This document shows positions 17,638-26,558 of a DNA stretch of 64,000 nt, in pieces. This DNA comes from Bacteroidales bacterium (GTDB lineage Bacteria > Bacteroidota > Bacteroidia > Bacteroidales > UBA3824). Both the position numbers and the translations under genes were made by a program. The notes beneath the pieces were generated by a model that saw only the letters and a program-made list of their open reading frames with translations, had not been told where the DNA came from and searched no databases. The stretch spans positions 21,405 to 85,404 of the forward strand of contig JAFPYR010000112.1 of the NCBI GenBank assembly GCA_017412115.1, written 5' to 3'. Each line of letters starts with the position of its first letter. Position 1 is the first letter of the stretch.

Positions 17638-17645
17638 CTTGCAAA
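17638..17645 (+). promoter_or_regulatory. candidate -7 box of pyrH
   Basis: TAAATTTG matches the Bacteroidetes -7 consensus TAnnTTTG and lies 34 bases before the pyrH ATG. No TTTG at the usual 18-20 base distance upstream was seen, so this is weaker than the other promoters listed. Confidence 0.45.
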
Positions 17646-17679
17646 AATATGCATAAATTTTAAAAAAAACATCTATAAT

Positions 17680-18393
17680 ATGAACGGATTAAAATACAAA
17701 CGTATTCTGCTGAAACTCAGCGGAGAAGCATTAGCCGGGAGCGACAAATACGGCATCAATTCCGATACGTTGGAATTATTTTGTGAAAAAATTCTTTCTC
17801 TTTCCAAAAAAGGCATTGAAGTCGGTATCGTAGTAGGCGGTGGAAATATTTTCCGTGGAATACAAGGTGCTAAAAAAGGCATTGACAGAGCCAAAGGCGA
17901 TAGTATGGGAATGTTAGCCACCACAATCAACGCTATTGCGATTCAGAGCATGATAGAGCAGCTTGGCGGCAAATCAAAAGTTTTAACATCGACGTTGATG
18001 GAGCCTTTTGCTGAGAGATTTTCTCAAAACCGTGCGAATACGGCTTTGAAGGATGGTTACATCGTGATTTTTTCGGGTGGTACGGGCAATCCGTTCTTTA
18101 CGACCGACAGTGCGGCAGCCCTTAGAGGCGTTGAAATCAAAGCCGACATACTTTTGAAAGGTACTAAAGTTGATGGTATTTACGACAAAGACCCCGTAAA
18201 ATATCCTGATGCGGTAAAATTCGACGAAATATCCTTTGACGAGACTATTCGCCGCAAACTCAAAGTTATGGATTTGACGGCCTTCGCTTTGTGCAGTGAA
18301 AACGCTTTACCGATAATGGTTTTTGACATGACAAACCCCGAAAATTTAGAAAAGATAATTAACGGTGAAAAAATTGGTACTTTGGTAAAGTAA
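17680..18393 (+). CDS. pyrH: UMP kinase
   Basis: PyrH phosphorylates UMP to UDP with ATP as a cytoplasmic hexamer. All signature motifs are present over 237 residues: LLKLSGEAL, VGGGNIFRG, GTGNPFFTTDSAAALR and KGTKVDGIYDKDP. The length is normal. In many genomes pyrH is next to frr; here frr is about 4.5 kb away and on the other strand. A 74-base gap separates it from the following dehydrogenase gene, so co-transcription is possible. Confidence 0.97.
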   Translation: MNGLKYKRILLKLSGEALAGSDKYGINSDTLELFCEKILSLSKKGIEVGIVVGGGNIFRGIQGAKKGIDRAKGDSMGMLATTINAIAIQSMIEQLGGKSKVLTSTLMEPFAERFSQNRANTALKDGYIVIFSGGTGNPFFTTDSAAALRGVEIKADILLKGTKVDGIYDKDPVKYPDAVKFDEISFDETIRRKLKVMDLTAFALCSENALPIMVFDMTNPENLEKIINGEKIGTLVK

Positions 18394-18467
18394 TTGCATG
18401 TAAAGAAAAAATGAGAATTTTTATATAAACGGACAAAAAATATCTGTCTTGTAACATTTGGTAAATT

Positions 18468-19511
18468 ATGATATACGTTGATGCGGAAAAATTACGAGTG
18501 GTAATGACGGAAGTCTTATCGGGGCTGAAGGTAAACGGAGATTCTATCCGTCATTTGACCGACAGTGTTTTGGAGGCCTCGCTCAAAGGCATTGATACGC
18601 ACGGGCTTGCGTTGTTTCCTCATTATGTTGAGGGATTCAGCAAGGGCAGATTGAAACGAAATCCTCAGTTTAGGATTTTGAAGAATAATGCTGCTGCAAA
18701 AGTTGTAGATGCTGACGGGGCGGTAGGACATCATGCCGGTATTTTCGCTATGGATTTTTGCATTGACATGGCCTCAAAATACGGTACGGGTACTGTTGCA
18801 GTCAAAAACTCTTCGCATTTTGGAGCGGCGAATTTTTTCACCGAGTATGCTGCCCGCCACAATATGTTAGGTTTTGCATTTACTAATACCAATTCTTTGG
18901 TAAAGGCGCATAATGCCGTTGAACCGTTTTTCGGAACCAATCCTATATGTTTTTCGGCTCCGATAGAGGGTGAAGAACCTTTATGTTTGGATATGGCGAC
19001 ATCGGTAATTAGTTGGAATTATGTGCGTAATCATAAGACAACTAAACAACCGCTTCAAGATGGTTTGGCATACGACGAACACGGAAAATTTACCACAGAT
19101 CCTTTTAAGGCAAAATGTGTAAGACCGATAGGAGATTACAAGGGTTTCGGTCTTGGAATGATGATTGAAATTGTTTGTAGTATGCTCACTGACAGTGATA
19201 TAGGTCGTGATTTGTCGCCTATGTTCGGCTCTGACATGACAAGGGGAAGAGGCATTTCGCATTATTTTCAGGCGGTTGATATTGCTAAATTTGTCAATCC
19301 GAAGAAATTTTTATCGAGAATGAAAAATTTAGCGGAAAGAATCCGTTCTCTGACGCCTTTGGAGGGCGAGCAGGTTATGATTCCGGGCGACCCTGAAAAA
19401 CAAATGCTTAAAATCCGTAAGGAAAACGGTATCCCGATGGAAGAGGCTGTTTGGGCGGAATTCTTAAAAATTACCGACAAATTCTCTTTTGCCGAAATAG
19501 TTAAGAATTAA
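18468..19511 (+). CDS. Ldh2-type malate/L-lactate/ureidoglycolate dehydrogenase
   Basis: A 347-residue NAD(P)-dependent oxidoreductase of the Ldh family, which is unrelated to Rossmann-type lactate dehydrogenases. Characteristic segments are IDTHGLALFPHYVEG, VAVKNSSHFGAANFF (catalytic histidine region), TNPICFSAP and DYKGFGLGMMIEI. Family members act on 2-hydroxy acids such as malate, sulfolactate or ureidoglycolate; the substrate cannot be read from the sequence. The last 11 bases overlap the end of the convergent U32 gene. Confidence 0.88.
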   Translation: MIYVDAEKLRVVMTEVLSGLKVNGDSIRHLTDSVLEASLKGIDTHGLALFPHYVEGFSKGRLKRNPQFRILKNNAAAKVVDADGAVGHHAGIFAMDFCIDMASKYGTGTVAVKNSSHFGAANFFTEYAARHNMLGFAFTNTNSLVKAHNAVEPFFGTNPICFSAPIEGEEPLCLDMATSVISWNYVRNHKTTKQPLQDGLAYDEHGKFTTDPFKAKCVRPIGDYKGFGLGMMIEIVCSMLTDSDIGRDLSPMFGSDMTRGRGISHYFQAVDIAKFVNPKKFLSRMKNLAERIRSLTPLEGEQVMIPGDPEKQMLKIRKENGIPMEEAVWAEFLKITDKFSFAEIVKN

Positions 19512-21309
19512 AAATTCTCATAACACAATCTTTGCAATCGAATTTTAACAGAAATTTTCCGTAACTATTTGTTAGGCGGAAAGTTTCTGTTTTCCATTCT
19601 TGGGGAATGTTTTTGTTTTCTTTTATGCAAAATCCTAATTCTTTTCTTATGCAGTATTTTGTTGTCATAAGTTCTTTTTGAGAGCGGTTTTTAATCAGTT
19701 CAAAAGCCGGTTCTATGATTTTGCAGCCGTGATTTTGATAAAATTCCTTTGCTTTTTGGTTTGAAACATTGAATCTGTAATCACCTGTTTCTACGAAATA
19801 TTTTACATCGTTTTGAGGTTTTGGTGAATCTTTTGCTGAAAATTTTTTCAACCGTTTTTCCTTTAGTTCTTCCGTCATTTTTCGTCTTAATTCCGAAATT
19901 ATCGAATTTGGAATAAAAGGTATTTTCTCCTTTTGATAATCCGCAGAAAAACTTAAAAGATAAAATGTTTCTCCTAATTTTGAGAAATTTTGTTCTATGC
20001 TTTGAAGTGATTTTTCCTTGTTTTGAGCCTCTTGAAATGCGAATGGAATTTTGGTTTTTACGCAGATTGAATCTTCGTCTTGAAACTCGGCATAGAAGTC
20101 GTCTTCTTTGAGGTTTAAATGTATTTTCAGACCAATTTTTCTTACTGTTTTTGACGCAGAAAGTTTTTTGAAAAATTCCGTATCGAGGTTTCTGAAAATT
20201 TTATCACCGGTTTTGAGATTTTTTTCCATGTCAGCGGTAATAATCCCCTCTGAAATTTTTTCAACTCTGAAGCCCCACAACTCTCCGTCTTTGACGTAAC
20301 ACATCCCATCACCGTTTGAAATTTTTTTATCGGTTTTAATTTTCAGCGTTCTGCCTTTTATGGAAGATACTTCGCCTAAAAATTCACCCATGGATTTAGG
20401 CGAGATAAAATTTGCTTTTTTACCTTTTTCGTTGTCCAAAAAATAATGCGTAAATCCACGATTGAAAACTTTTTTTAAATCGGGTTCAAAATCGAAAAAG
20501 CATTTTCCCGATGAGTCTTTTAAATTTTCCTGACTTACCGAATCAATGAGTTTTCTGTAATATGCCGTTACATTTTTAACGTAAGGAATATCTTTTAATC
20601 TGCCTTCTATTTTCAAGGAATTGATACCGATATTTATCATTTCTTGGATTTTGTCATATATAGCGAAATCTTTGAGTGATAATAAGTATAAGTCTTTTAT
20701 TAGAAGTTTTTCTTGAGAGTTTTGAAGTGAATATTTCAGTCTGCACGCTTGAGCGCATTCACCTCTGTTTGCCGACCTTCCTCCGATTTGTGCACTCATG
20801 TAGCATTGTCCCGAAAAACTTACGCACAATGCTCCGTGGACAAAACATTCAATTTCGGCTTTGATATTTTCTCGTATTTCCTTTATTTTTTCCAAACTGC
20901 ATTCTCTTGCGAGTACAATGCGTTTGAAACCTAAATCGTCAAAAAACTTAATTCTTTGATTATCGAAATTGTGCATTTGCGTACTTGCATGAAGTTCTAT
21001 CGGCGGAATGTCCATTTGGAGTATGCCTAAATCTTGAATTATCAAAGCATCAACCCCAATCTCGTATAAATTTTTTATAAGTTTTTCTGCTTTGGATAAT
21101 TCGTTGTCATACAGGATTGTATTTAGAGTTACATAAACTTTTGATTTATATAAATGAGAATAATTGACGAGTTTTTCAATGTCAGAAACGGGATTTGATG
21201 CGGCTTTTCTTGCACCGAAATCCGATGAACCGATATAAACGGCATCTGCACCGCAGTTGATTGCTGCAATTCCTGTTTCAAGATTTTTTGCGGGCGATAA
21301 CAATTCCAT
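19501..21309 (-). CDS. rlhA: U32 family protein, RlhA-like rRNA hydroxylation factor
   Basis: A 602-residue U32 peptidase-family protein with the long C-terminal extension (DUF3656-like) that separates RlhA/YdcP proteins from the shorter TrhP type. It starts MELLSPAKN. The cysteine cluster of the family is complete (CFVHGALCVSFSGQCYMS, NRGECAQACR). In E. coli RlhA is needed for hydroxylation of 23S rRNA C2501, probably through an iron-sulfur cluster; older annotations call it a collagenase-like protease. The C-terminus also has a small domain with CKDCVMR. It is followed upstream on the same strand by a PAS-SpoIIE gene with a 25-base gap, so both may be in one transcript. Confidence 0.85.
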   Translation of the reverse strand: MELLSPAKNLETGIAAINCGADAVYIGSSDFGARKAASNPVSDIEKLVNYSHLYKSKVYVTLNTILYDNELSKAEKLIKNLYEIGVDALIIQDLGILQMDIPPIELHASTQMHNFDNQRIKFFDDLGFKRIVLARECSLEKIKEIRENIKAEIECFVHGALCVSFSGQCYMSAQIGGRSANRGECAQACRLKYSLQNSQEKLLIKDLYLLSLKDFAIYDKIQEMINIGINSLKIEGRLKDIPYVKNVTAYYRKLIDSVSQENLKDSSGKCFFDFEPDLKKVFNRGFTHYFLDNEKGKKANFISPKSMGEFLGEVSSIKGRTLKIKTDKKISNGDGMCYVKDGELWGFRVEKISEGIITADMEKNLKTGDKIFRNLDTEFFKKLSASKTVRKIGLKIHLNLKEDDFYAEFQDEDSICVKTKIPFAFQEAQNKEKSLQSIEQNFSKLGETFYLLSFSADYQKEKIPFIPNSIISELRRKMTEELKEKRLKKFSAKDSPKPQNDVKYFVETGDYRFNVSNQKAKEFYQNHGCKIIEPAFELIKNRSQKELMTTKYCIRKELGFCIKENKNIPQEWKTETFRLTNSYGKFLLKFDCKDCVMRIFNS

Positions 21310-21334
21310 TTTTTTCTCTTGACGAATATTTTTT

Positions 21335-22795
21335 TTAGATTACTTTGGGTGTGAAACCGAAAACTGTGATGTCGTCTCTTTGCTCTGCGCCTTCGCGGAA
21401 AGTTTTAATGGTTTCAACTAATTTGTTTCCTAAATCGCGCATCGAAAGTTGGGAGTTAAGAACCAAAAATTCCGATAATTTTTCAGAGCCGAAACGTCTT
21501 CTCTTTTTATTGCATTGATCTATAAGTCCGTCTGTAGGCATTACGATAAAATCACCGGGCATAAATCTGAATTGATGATTTTCAAATTGATATTGTTTTA
21601 TAAATTCATAACAAATACCGATTTGACGTTGAGAGCCTCTGATTTTTGAAATTTTGTTTTCCTTTCTTGAGAAAAGATATATGAAATTTCTTGTGCCTGA
21701 GAATGTTACGTCATATCCGCCGTCCCTAAAATCAAAACGGCAAATGCACAAATCCATTCCGTCAAAATTCTGTTCTACGTCTTGTTTTAAAATTTCGATG
21801 ATTTTTGTATTTAGGATTTCGAGCATTTGTACGGGGTCGGTAATTTTGTCTTTTATCGTTTGAGATAGAATGTTATAACCGATAAGGCTCATGAAAGCCC
21901 CCGGTACACCGTGTCCTGTGCAGTCCGAAACTATTATGATAAAGGATTTTTCGCTTAATTTTTCATACAGATAAAAGTCGCCGCTGACAATATCTTTGGG
22001 CAGATAGACAACAAAAAAGTCCAAAAATTCTGAAATTGCCTGATTTGTGGGCAGTATTGAGTTTTGAATGCTTTGAGCGTATCTCAGCGATTCTTTTATC
22101 GTCATGTTCTGACGGTTGATTTGCTTATAACCGATTTCGAGGCGTTCGTTGATGTTCATCAACTGTTTTTTCTGAAATTCTATCTGCGTCTGACGTTCAG
22201 AAAGCGTCATGTAAGCCTGCGTAAGTGCTTGAGTTTGAAGCAATACTTCTTTGTCGGCTTTTTTAAGTTTTGTGATGTCGGTCTCGTTTATAATCCAATT
22301 TGAGAGTTTGCCTTCATCGTCAAAAACGGGGTCGATTGCAATTTGAACCCAAATCTGACGCGATTTTTTATCTATGTGATAATATTCAAATGTTTGCGGT
22401 TTTTTCAGTTCTAATGCTTGAGCTATGTAAAACGAGTTTTCTGGATTGGCTTGGATTTGAATTTCAAAATAATCATCACCGAATTTGTCTTTGTATTCGT
22501 TGATGTTATAGCCGTAAATATTTTTGAATGAATCGTTTGTGTAAATGATTTTGCCTAAGGAATCCAAAATTATAATCGAATTGGAGGTCTTTTCCGCTGC
22601 CGTTGACATCAAATGGCACATTTGATTGTGGATATGTTTGCAGCTTCCCTCAGAGGGATGTTGGAATTTGTGAATGTTTTTCAGTTTTAATACAATAAGA
22701 ACTATTACAGCAACAAGCAACACGCTAAGAAGAATTATGAGCATTGTGCCGCTGGATGCTGATTGTTCTTTCAAAAAAACTGATAATAAGTTCAT
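21335..22795 (-). CDS. membrane-anchored PAS domain SpoIIE/PP2C phosphatase
   Basis: A 486-residue protein. One membrane helix lies at about 17-36 near the N-terminus, a PAS domain at about 62-180 (SIIILDSLGKIIYTNDSF, EYYHIDKKSRQIWVQ, TDITKLKK), a coiled coil at about 180-235 and a SpoIIE PP2C domain at about 240-485. The phosphatase core matches that of the 3915-5927 protein (RYAQSIQNSILP, YLPKDIVSGDFY, DCTGHGVPGAFMSLIG, QRDDITVFGF). Family knowledge suggests it dephosphorylates an anti-anti-sigma factor; none is encoded in the window. It has only a short external segment, so the PAS domain probably senses an intracellular cue. Confidence 0.88.
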   Translation of the reverse strand: MNLLSVFLKEQSASSGTMLIILLSVLLVAVIVLIVLKLKNIHKFQHPSEGSCKHIHNQMCHLMSTAAEKTSNSIIILDSLGKIIYTNDSFKNIYGYNINEYKDKFGDDYFEIQIQANPENSFYIAQALELKKPQTFEYYHIDKKSRQIWVQIAIDPVFDDEGKLSNWIINETDITKLKKADKEVLLQTQALTQAYMTLSERQTQIEFQKKQLMNINERLEIGYKQINRQNMTIKESLRYAQSIQNSILPTNQAISEFLDFFVVYLPKDIVSGDFYLYEKLSEKSFIIIVSDCTGHGVPGAFMSLIGYNILSQTIKDKITDPVQMLEILNTKIIEILKQDVEQNFDGMDLCICRFDFRDGGYDVTFSGTRNFIYLFSRKENKISKIRGSQRQIGICYEFIKQYQFENHQFRFMPGDFIVMPTDGLIDQCNKKRRRFGSEKLSEFLVLNSQLSMRDLGNKLVETIKTFREGAEQRDDITVFGFTPKVI

Positions 22796-22822
22796 AATGT
22801 TTTAACCTATAATAAAAAGCAA

Positions 22823-22869
22823 AACAAAGCCTGCATTTTTTTTTAAAAATTCTTGCGGCAGGCTTTGTT
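22823..22869 (-). terminator. terminator after frr
   Basis: A 12-base perfect stem (AACAAAGCCTGC at 22823-22834 with GCAGGCTTTGTT at 22858-22869). Read on the minus strand the second arm runs into TTGCTTTTTATT. It lies 43 bases after the frr stop and before the SpoIIE gene start. Confidence 0.75.
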
Positions 22870-22911
22870 GTAAAACAAATAAAAAAAGGGTAATAAAATT
22901 TTTCCTTTTTT

Positions 22912-23475
22912 TTAAACCTTGAGAATCTCAGCGGTTTTTATTTCAGCGATTTTGTCGGCAGTTGCGACGTATTTATCGGTGAGTTTTTGGATAACATCCT
23001 GACCTTCTTTTGATTCGTCTTCGGTTATAGTATCTTTTTCCAACTGTTTGAGCGAGTTGTTGGCATCTTTTCTGACGTTGCGGATAGCAACTTTCGTATT
23101 TTCAGCCTCTGCTTTTACTTGTTTAACAAGTTGTTTACGTCTTTCTTCCGTTAAAGCGGGAATTACGATTCTGATGATTTCGCCGTTGTTTACGGGAGTC
23201 AGACCGAGGTTAGCTTTAAGGATTTCTTTTTCGATTTTTGGAAGCATTGCTTTTTCCCAGGGCTGTACGACTATGGTTTTAGCATCGGTCGTGCCTACGT
23301 TAGCAACTTGATTAAGAGGAGTTTCCGTTCCGTAATAATCAACTTTGATGTCGGCTAAAACGGCAGGGGAAGCTTTTCCGGCTCTGATTTTGGTCAGTTC
23401 CGACTCGTAGTGGCTGACAGCGGATTTCATTTTTTCTTCCGCATCGTCGATGTATAATTGCGCTTCTTCGTTCAT
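22912..23475 (-). CDS. frr: ribosome recycling factor
   Basis: RRF splits post-termination ribosomes together with EF-G. The 187-residue protein is full length, with typical segments (LTKIRAGKASPAVL, VDYYGTETPLNQVANV, NLGLTPVNNGEIIRI, LTEERRKQLVK). A -7 promoter box lies 43 bases upstream at 23519-23526, and a strong terminator follows, so it appears to be transcribed alone. Confidence 0.97.
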   Translation of the reverse strand: MNEEAQLYIDDAEEKMKSAVSHYESELTKIRAGKASPAVLADIKVDYYGTETPLNQVANVGTTDAKTIVVQPWEKAMLPKIEKEILKANLGLTPVNNGEIIRIVIPALTEERRKQLVKQVKAEAENTKVAIRNVRKDANNSLKQLEKDTITEDESKEGQDVIQKLTDKYVATADKIAEIKTAEILKV

Positions 23476-23518
23476 GTTAGTTAAAATGTTTATAAATTTC
23501 CTAATCTAAAATATTGTG

Positions 23519-23526
23519 CAAATATA
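23519..23526 (-). promoter_or_regulatory. promoter -7 box of frr
   Basis: On the minus strand this reads TATATTTG, a full match to TAnnTTTG, 43 bases before the frr ATG. No clear upstream TTTG was assigned. Confidence 0.55.
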
Positions 23527-23574
23527 CTGTATTATTTTTTTCTGACGAAATAAAACTATATTTTTTTTTGAACT

Positions 23575-24234
23575 TTATTCGTAAACCGGAACATAAAGTG
23601 GGTGTTTTTCGTTATAACGCCGCATATAGTAAAAGAGCTTTGAATTTTTTTTCCGTTTTGACAGCTCTTTGTATTCCTTCGACAATTCTTTGTCGTCAGC
23701 GATTATTTTTTCGAGGTTAGTTGCGTTGTATTCAAGTATTTCCCCGGTGTGGAAAACGAGAAAATATTGTTGCATTTCGGTTGAGGTTGTCCTTGTATAA
23801 TACGGTCCGAAATATCCTATTCCGGTGGGAATGTCGGTAAAGACTGTTTTTTGTCCTAAAAAATGACAAATATTTCCCACAAGTCCTATCCTTGAAAAAA
23901 AATCGTTGTGATTAATGTACAATGTTCCGTAAGAGCAATATCCGAAAACCGAGGCAACATCGACAGTGATTTCGCTGCCCAAACTGTTGTAATAACTGAA
24001 TTTCTTTTTGCTCATTACCTGCTCTAAATAAGTTAAATCATTGGAATTAAATTCGCTGTTAATCCGTGATTTATCTATCGGATGATTTTTTATGAAATCG
24101 TCTTTTGTCAGGTAAACTCCGTCGCTGAAAACGAAGTCCGAATCATAAACTTCCATGTGAGAAAAGTTTTGCGCTGAGACTTTCAGCGGTGCTAATGTTA
24201 TTATTAAAAATGTCAAAAAAAATAGTGTTTTCAT
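23575..24234 (-). CDS. secreted protein of unknown function
   Basis: A 219-residue protein with a clear signal peptide (FFLTFLIITLAPLKVSAQ, cleavage after about residue 21), so it is periplasmic or surface-located. No lipobox and no recognised domain are visible. The mature part is rich in aromatic and charged residues, has two cysteines in the middle (FGYCSYG and GNICHFLG) and a basic C-terminal helix. It has its own divergent promoter box at 24253-24260, shared in one region with the flippase-like gene. No function is assigned. Confidence 0.7.
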   Translation of the reverse strand: MKTLFFLTFLIITLAPLKVSAQNFSHMEVYDSDFVFSDGVYLTKDDFIKNHPIDKSRINSEFNSNDLTYLEQVMSKKKFSYYNSLGSEITVDVASVFGYCSYGTLYINHNDFFSRIGLVGNICHFLGQKTVFTDIPTGIGYFGPYYTRTTSTEMQQYFLVFHTGEILEYNATNLEKIIADDKELSKEYKELSKRKKNSKLFYYMRRYNEKHPLYVPVYE

Positions 24235-24252
24235 CTTTAATTAAAATTTATC

Positions 24253-24294
24253 CAAAGATAAAATGTTTTTTAGCAATAAAAAAAACTAACTTTG
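24253..24294. promoter_or_regulatory. divergent promoter pair
   Basis: The minus-strand box TATCTTTG (24260 to 24253) serves the secreted-protein gene. The plus-strand box TAACTTTG (24287-24294) serves the flippase-like gene whose ATG is at 24322. Both match TAnnTTTG. The plus box excludes the upstream TTG at 24292 as a start codon because it lies inside the promoter. Confidence 0.65.
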
Positions 24295-24321
24295 CAAAAA
24301 TTTTTGAAAAAAAACAAGACG

Positions 24322-25347
24322 ATGAAAAAAAAGTTAATCTCGGTATTGAAAATAACAGTGTTTTTTTCGATAGGCATATTGTTTTTTTATCTTGCATACC
24401 GCGGACAGGATTTTTCGCAACTCTTTGATGCAATGAAAGATACTAATTGGGGTTGGGTTTTGGCAGTTTTCTTTCTCGGTTTGTTAGGTCATTACAGCCG
24501 CGCTATGCGTTGGTCTTTGATGCTTGAACCTTTGGGCTACAAACCAAGGCGGGTCAATCTTTTTACTTCGATTCTGACAATGTATCTCTCTAACATGGCT
24601 ATACCCCGTTCGGGTGAGTTTATACGTTGTGGGCTTATCAACCGTTACGAAAAAATACCTTTTACGCAGTCTTTGGGAACGGTTGTAACCGAAAGAGTTG
24701 CGGATATGCTTGTTTTCTTGATACTTACAGTGATTGTTCTTGTTATGCAATCTTCTACCGTATCGGAGGTTCTCTCTAATAATCCTGATATTAAGGCGAG
24801 GCTTGTATCTATCGAAAATTACATTCCCTATATTATAATAGCGGGTATTGTTTTGGCATTTGCGGCTTTTTTCGTTGTAAAAACCGTTATCAAAAAAAAT
24901 CTTTTTTCTCTTGGTGAAAAAATAAAATCGTTTTTAACAAATCTCAAAGCTGGTGTTTTGTCGGTTTTGGGTTTGAAAAAACGTTGGCAATTTTTGTTTC
25001 ATACGCTTTTTATCAATTTGGTTTATTATCTTGATACGTATTTAACGTGTCTTGCGTTTCCTTTTACCGAAAATATTTCGCCTTCTGATGCTTTAGCAGT
25101 CTTTGTGTTAAGCACTTACGGCGTTGTAGTGCCTTCACCGGGAGGAATGGGAACTTGGCATTTCTTAACGATAGAGCTTCTTGCGCTTTACGGTGTGGCA
25201 AAAGATCCGTGCGGAAGGGCTTATGCGCTTGTAACTCACGGTGTTCAAGATATTTCTTTTTTAACGGTGGGTTTTGCGCTTTTGCTTTTGCTGCCCGTTA
25301 TCAACAAAAAATATTCTCCGCAAAATGAAAATATCCCGAACGCTTAA
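24322..25347 (+). CDS. UPF0104/LPG-synthase-TM family membrane protein (flippase-like)
   Basis: A 341-residue integral membrane protein with about seven to eight helices, of the family that includes the membrane part of lysylphosphatidylglycerol synthase. Recognisable segments are LLGHYSRAMRWSLMLEPLGY, MAIPRSGEFIRCGLI, GTVVTERVADMLVF and STYGVVVPSPGGMGTWHF. Family members are linked to lipid flipping or polar lipid modification, but no specific substrate is known for stand-alone forms. The ATG at 24322 was chosen because the earlier TTG overlaps the promoter. The stop codon overlaps the next gene by 23 bases, indicating coupled translation of two related proteins. Confidence 0.8.
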   Translation: MKKKLISVLKITVFFSIGILFFYLAYRGQDFSQLFDAMKDTNWGWVLAVFFLGLLGHYSRAMRWSLMLEPLGYKPRRVNLFTSILTMYLSNMAIPRSGEFIRCGLINRYEKIPFTQSLGTVVTERVADMLVFLILTVIVLVMQSSTVSEVLSNNPDIKARLVSIENYIPYIIIAGIVLAFAAFFVVKTVIKKNLFSLGEKIKSFLTNLKAGVLSVLGLKKRWQFLFHTLFINLVYYLDTYLTCLAFPFTENISPSDALAVFVLSTYGVVVPSPGGMGTWHFLTIELLALYGVAKDPCGRAYALVTHGVQDISFLTVGFALLLLLPVINKKYSPQNENIPNA

Positions 25348-26320
25348 AACAGTAATCAAAATAATTATTGCCGTCGGTTTTTATACGGGGCTTTATTTTT
25401 TGACGGAGGAGAATTTTCAGAAAATCAAGGATTTAGACGCCTTGAGTACCAACGTTGATGTTTTAATGCTGTTTTTTGCGGTATGTCTTGTGCCGCTGAA
25501 TTGGTTTTTGGAGGCTTTGAAGTGGAAAATTTCCGTTTCCGTTTTTGAAAGAATTTCTTTGAAAACTTCAATTAAAGGTGTTTTAATGGGGATTCCTCCA
25601 TCTGTTTTTACTCCTAACAGAGTCGGTGAAGCGTTAGGGCGTCCGGCTGCTTTAAATCCGAAAAACCGTTTTCAGGGTGTTTTGGCAACGGCGTATTGTG
25701 GACTTTCGCAAATGCCGGTTATGATGTTTTTTGCAGTTGTGGCTTGTTTGTTTTTCAAATTTTCTGAAAGGAGTTTTTCTGATGCTTATTTTTTGAGTCA
25801 GTGGTGGTTTATTTTTTTAGGAGCGGTTTTAACGGTATTTCTTGCGGCGGTTTTTATGTTTCCGCAGTATTTTATACCTTTTGTCAGAAAAAAACAAAAA
25901 CATGAAGGTCTTCTTGGAAAACTTGTCTTTTTTTGTAATTATAAAAAAGAGGAAAAAATCAGACTTTTGTGGTTTTCTGCTTTGAGATATGTTGTTTATT
26001 CAACTCAGAATTATCTGTCAATCAGAGCTTTTGGTATTGATTTTAGTTATCTTGAGGGTATGATGTCGGTGTTTTTGATATATGCTTTGATGAGTTTTTT
26101 GCCGCGTCCGGCTCTTTTGGAATTGGGAGTCAGGTGCTCGGCAACGGTTTTAATTCTAAAAAATTATGTTTCTGACTTTTCTGCACCGACAATTTCTTCT
26201 GTTTTTCTTTGGGGCATAAATCTCTTATTTCCTGCACTTTTGGGAACGTTTTTGTTTTTGTTAGAAAAAAATACAAAAAAAAGTATCAAAAAATTTTGCA
26301 GATTCAAAAATAGTATTTAA
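25325..26320 (+). CDS. second UPF0104-like membrane protein
   Basis: A 331-residue membrane protein with a layout similar to the preceding gene but low identity: LNWFLEALKWKISV corresponds to the RAMRWSLML region, PSVFTPNRVGEALGR to the RSGEFIRC region, and RYVVYSTQNYLSIRAFGI to the third conserved block. The ATG at 25325 gives a 23-base overlap with the upstream gene. The pair probably arose by duplication and may form a complex; that is inference. It ends 26 bases before the tRNA-Leu coding region, and the tRNA promoter begins inside its last codons. Confidence 0.72.
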   Translation: MKISRTLKTVIKIIIAVGFYTGLYFLTEENFQKIKDLDALSTNVDVLMLFFAVCLVPLNWFLEALKWKISVSVFERISLKTSIKGVLMGIPPSVFTPNRVGEALGRPAALNPKNRFQGVLATAYCGLSQMPVMMFFAVVACLFFKFSERSFSDAYFLSQWWFIFLGAVLTVFLAAVFMFPQYFIPFVRKKQKHEGLLGKLVFFCNYKKEEKIRLLWFSALRYVVYSTQNYLSIRAFGIDFSYLEGMMSVFLIYALMSFLPRPALLELGVRCSATVLILKNYVSDFSAPTISSVFLWGINLLFPALLGTFLFLLEKNTKKSIKKFCRFKNSI

Positions 26321-26325
26321 CTTTG
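26295..26325 (+). promoter_or_regulatory. promoter of tRNA-Leu
   Basis: TTTG at 26295-26298 and TAACTTTG at 26318-26325, spaced by 19 bases, match both halves of the Bacteroidetes housekeeping promoter. The -33 element lies within the coding end of the flippase-like gene. The tRNA starts 22 bases after the box. Confidence 0.7.
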
Positions 26326-26346
26326 CAACGCAAAAGAAAAAAGGAT

Positions 26347-26430
26347 GCCCTGGTGGCGGAATTGGTAGACGCGTTGGTCTCAAACACCAATGGAGTAACA
26401 TCCTTGCCGGTTCGATCCCGGCCTGGGGTA
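26347..26430 (+). tRNA. tRNA-Leu, anticodon CAA
   Basis: An 84-base class II tRNA. The acceptor arm GCCCTGG pairs with CTGGGGT using three wobble pairs; the D arm contains GGTAGAC, the anticodon stem TTGGT/ACCAA carries the loop CTCAAAC with anticodon CAA, a long variable arm follows, and the T arm is GCCGG-TTCGATC-CCGGC. The discriminator is A. The 3' CCA is not encoded (ACAAG follows), as often seen in this phylum, and would be added by the CCA enzyme. Confidence 0.93.
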
Positions 26431-26434
26431 CAAG

Positions 26435-26475
26435 ATAATCCGTGAGTTAAGAAAAACTTGCGGATTATTTTTTTA
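26435..26475 (+). terminator. terminator after tRNA-Leu
   Basis: ATAATCCG at 26435-26442 pairs with CGGATTAT at 26461-26468, followed by seven T residues. It starts five bases after the tRNA discriminator base. Confidence 0.8.
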
Positions 26476-26495
26476 TAGTTTTGTACGTAAAGTAT

Positions 26496-26535
26496 AAAAA
26501 AGACGGACGAAAGAAATATTCCGTCCGTCTTTTTT
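26496..26535. terminator. bidirectional terminator between tRNA-Leu and ruvB
   Basis: A 14-base perfect stem (AAAAAAGACGGACG at 26496-26509 with CGTCCGTCTTTTTT at 26522-26535) has A-runs and T-runs on both sides, so it can end transcription from either direction. It lies 24 bases after the ruvB stop. Confidence 0.85.
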
Positions 26536-26558
26536 CTTTATCAAGAGATTTCTTTTTT

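Noticed and set aside
18468..19511. Lactate dehydrogenase as a specific enzyme name
   Set aside because: The Ldh2-type family acts on several hydroxy acids and the substrate cannot be read from the sequence.
24292..24321. TTG at 24292 as the start of the flippase-like gene
   Set aside because: The TTG lies inside the -7 box TAACTTTG; the ATG at 24322 has a hydrophobic N-terminus right after a basic stretch as expected.
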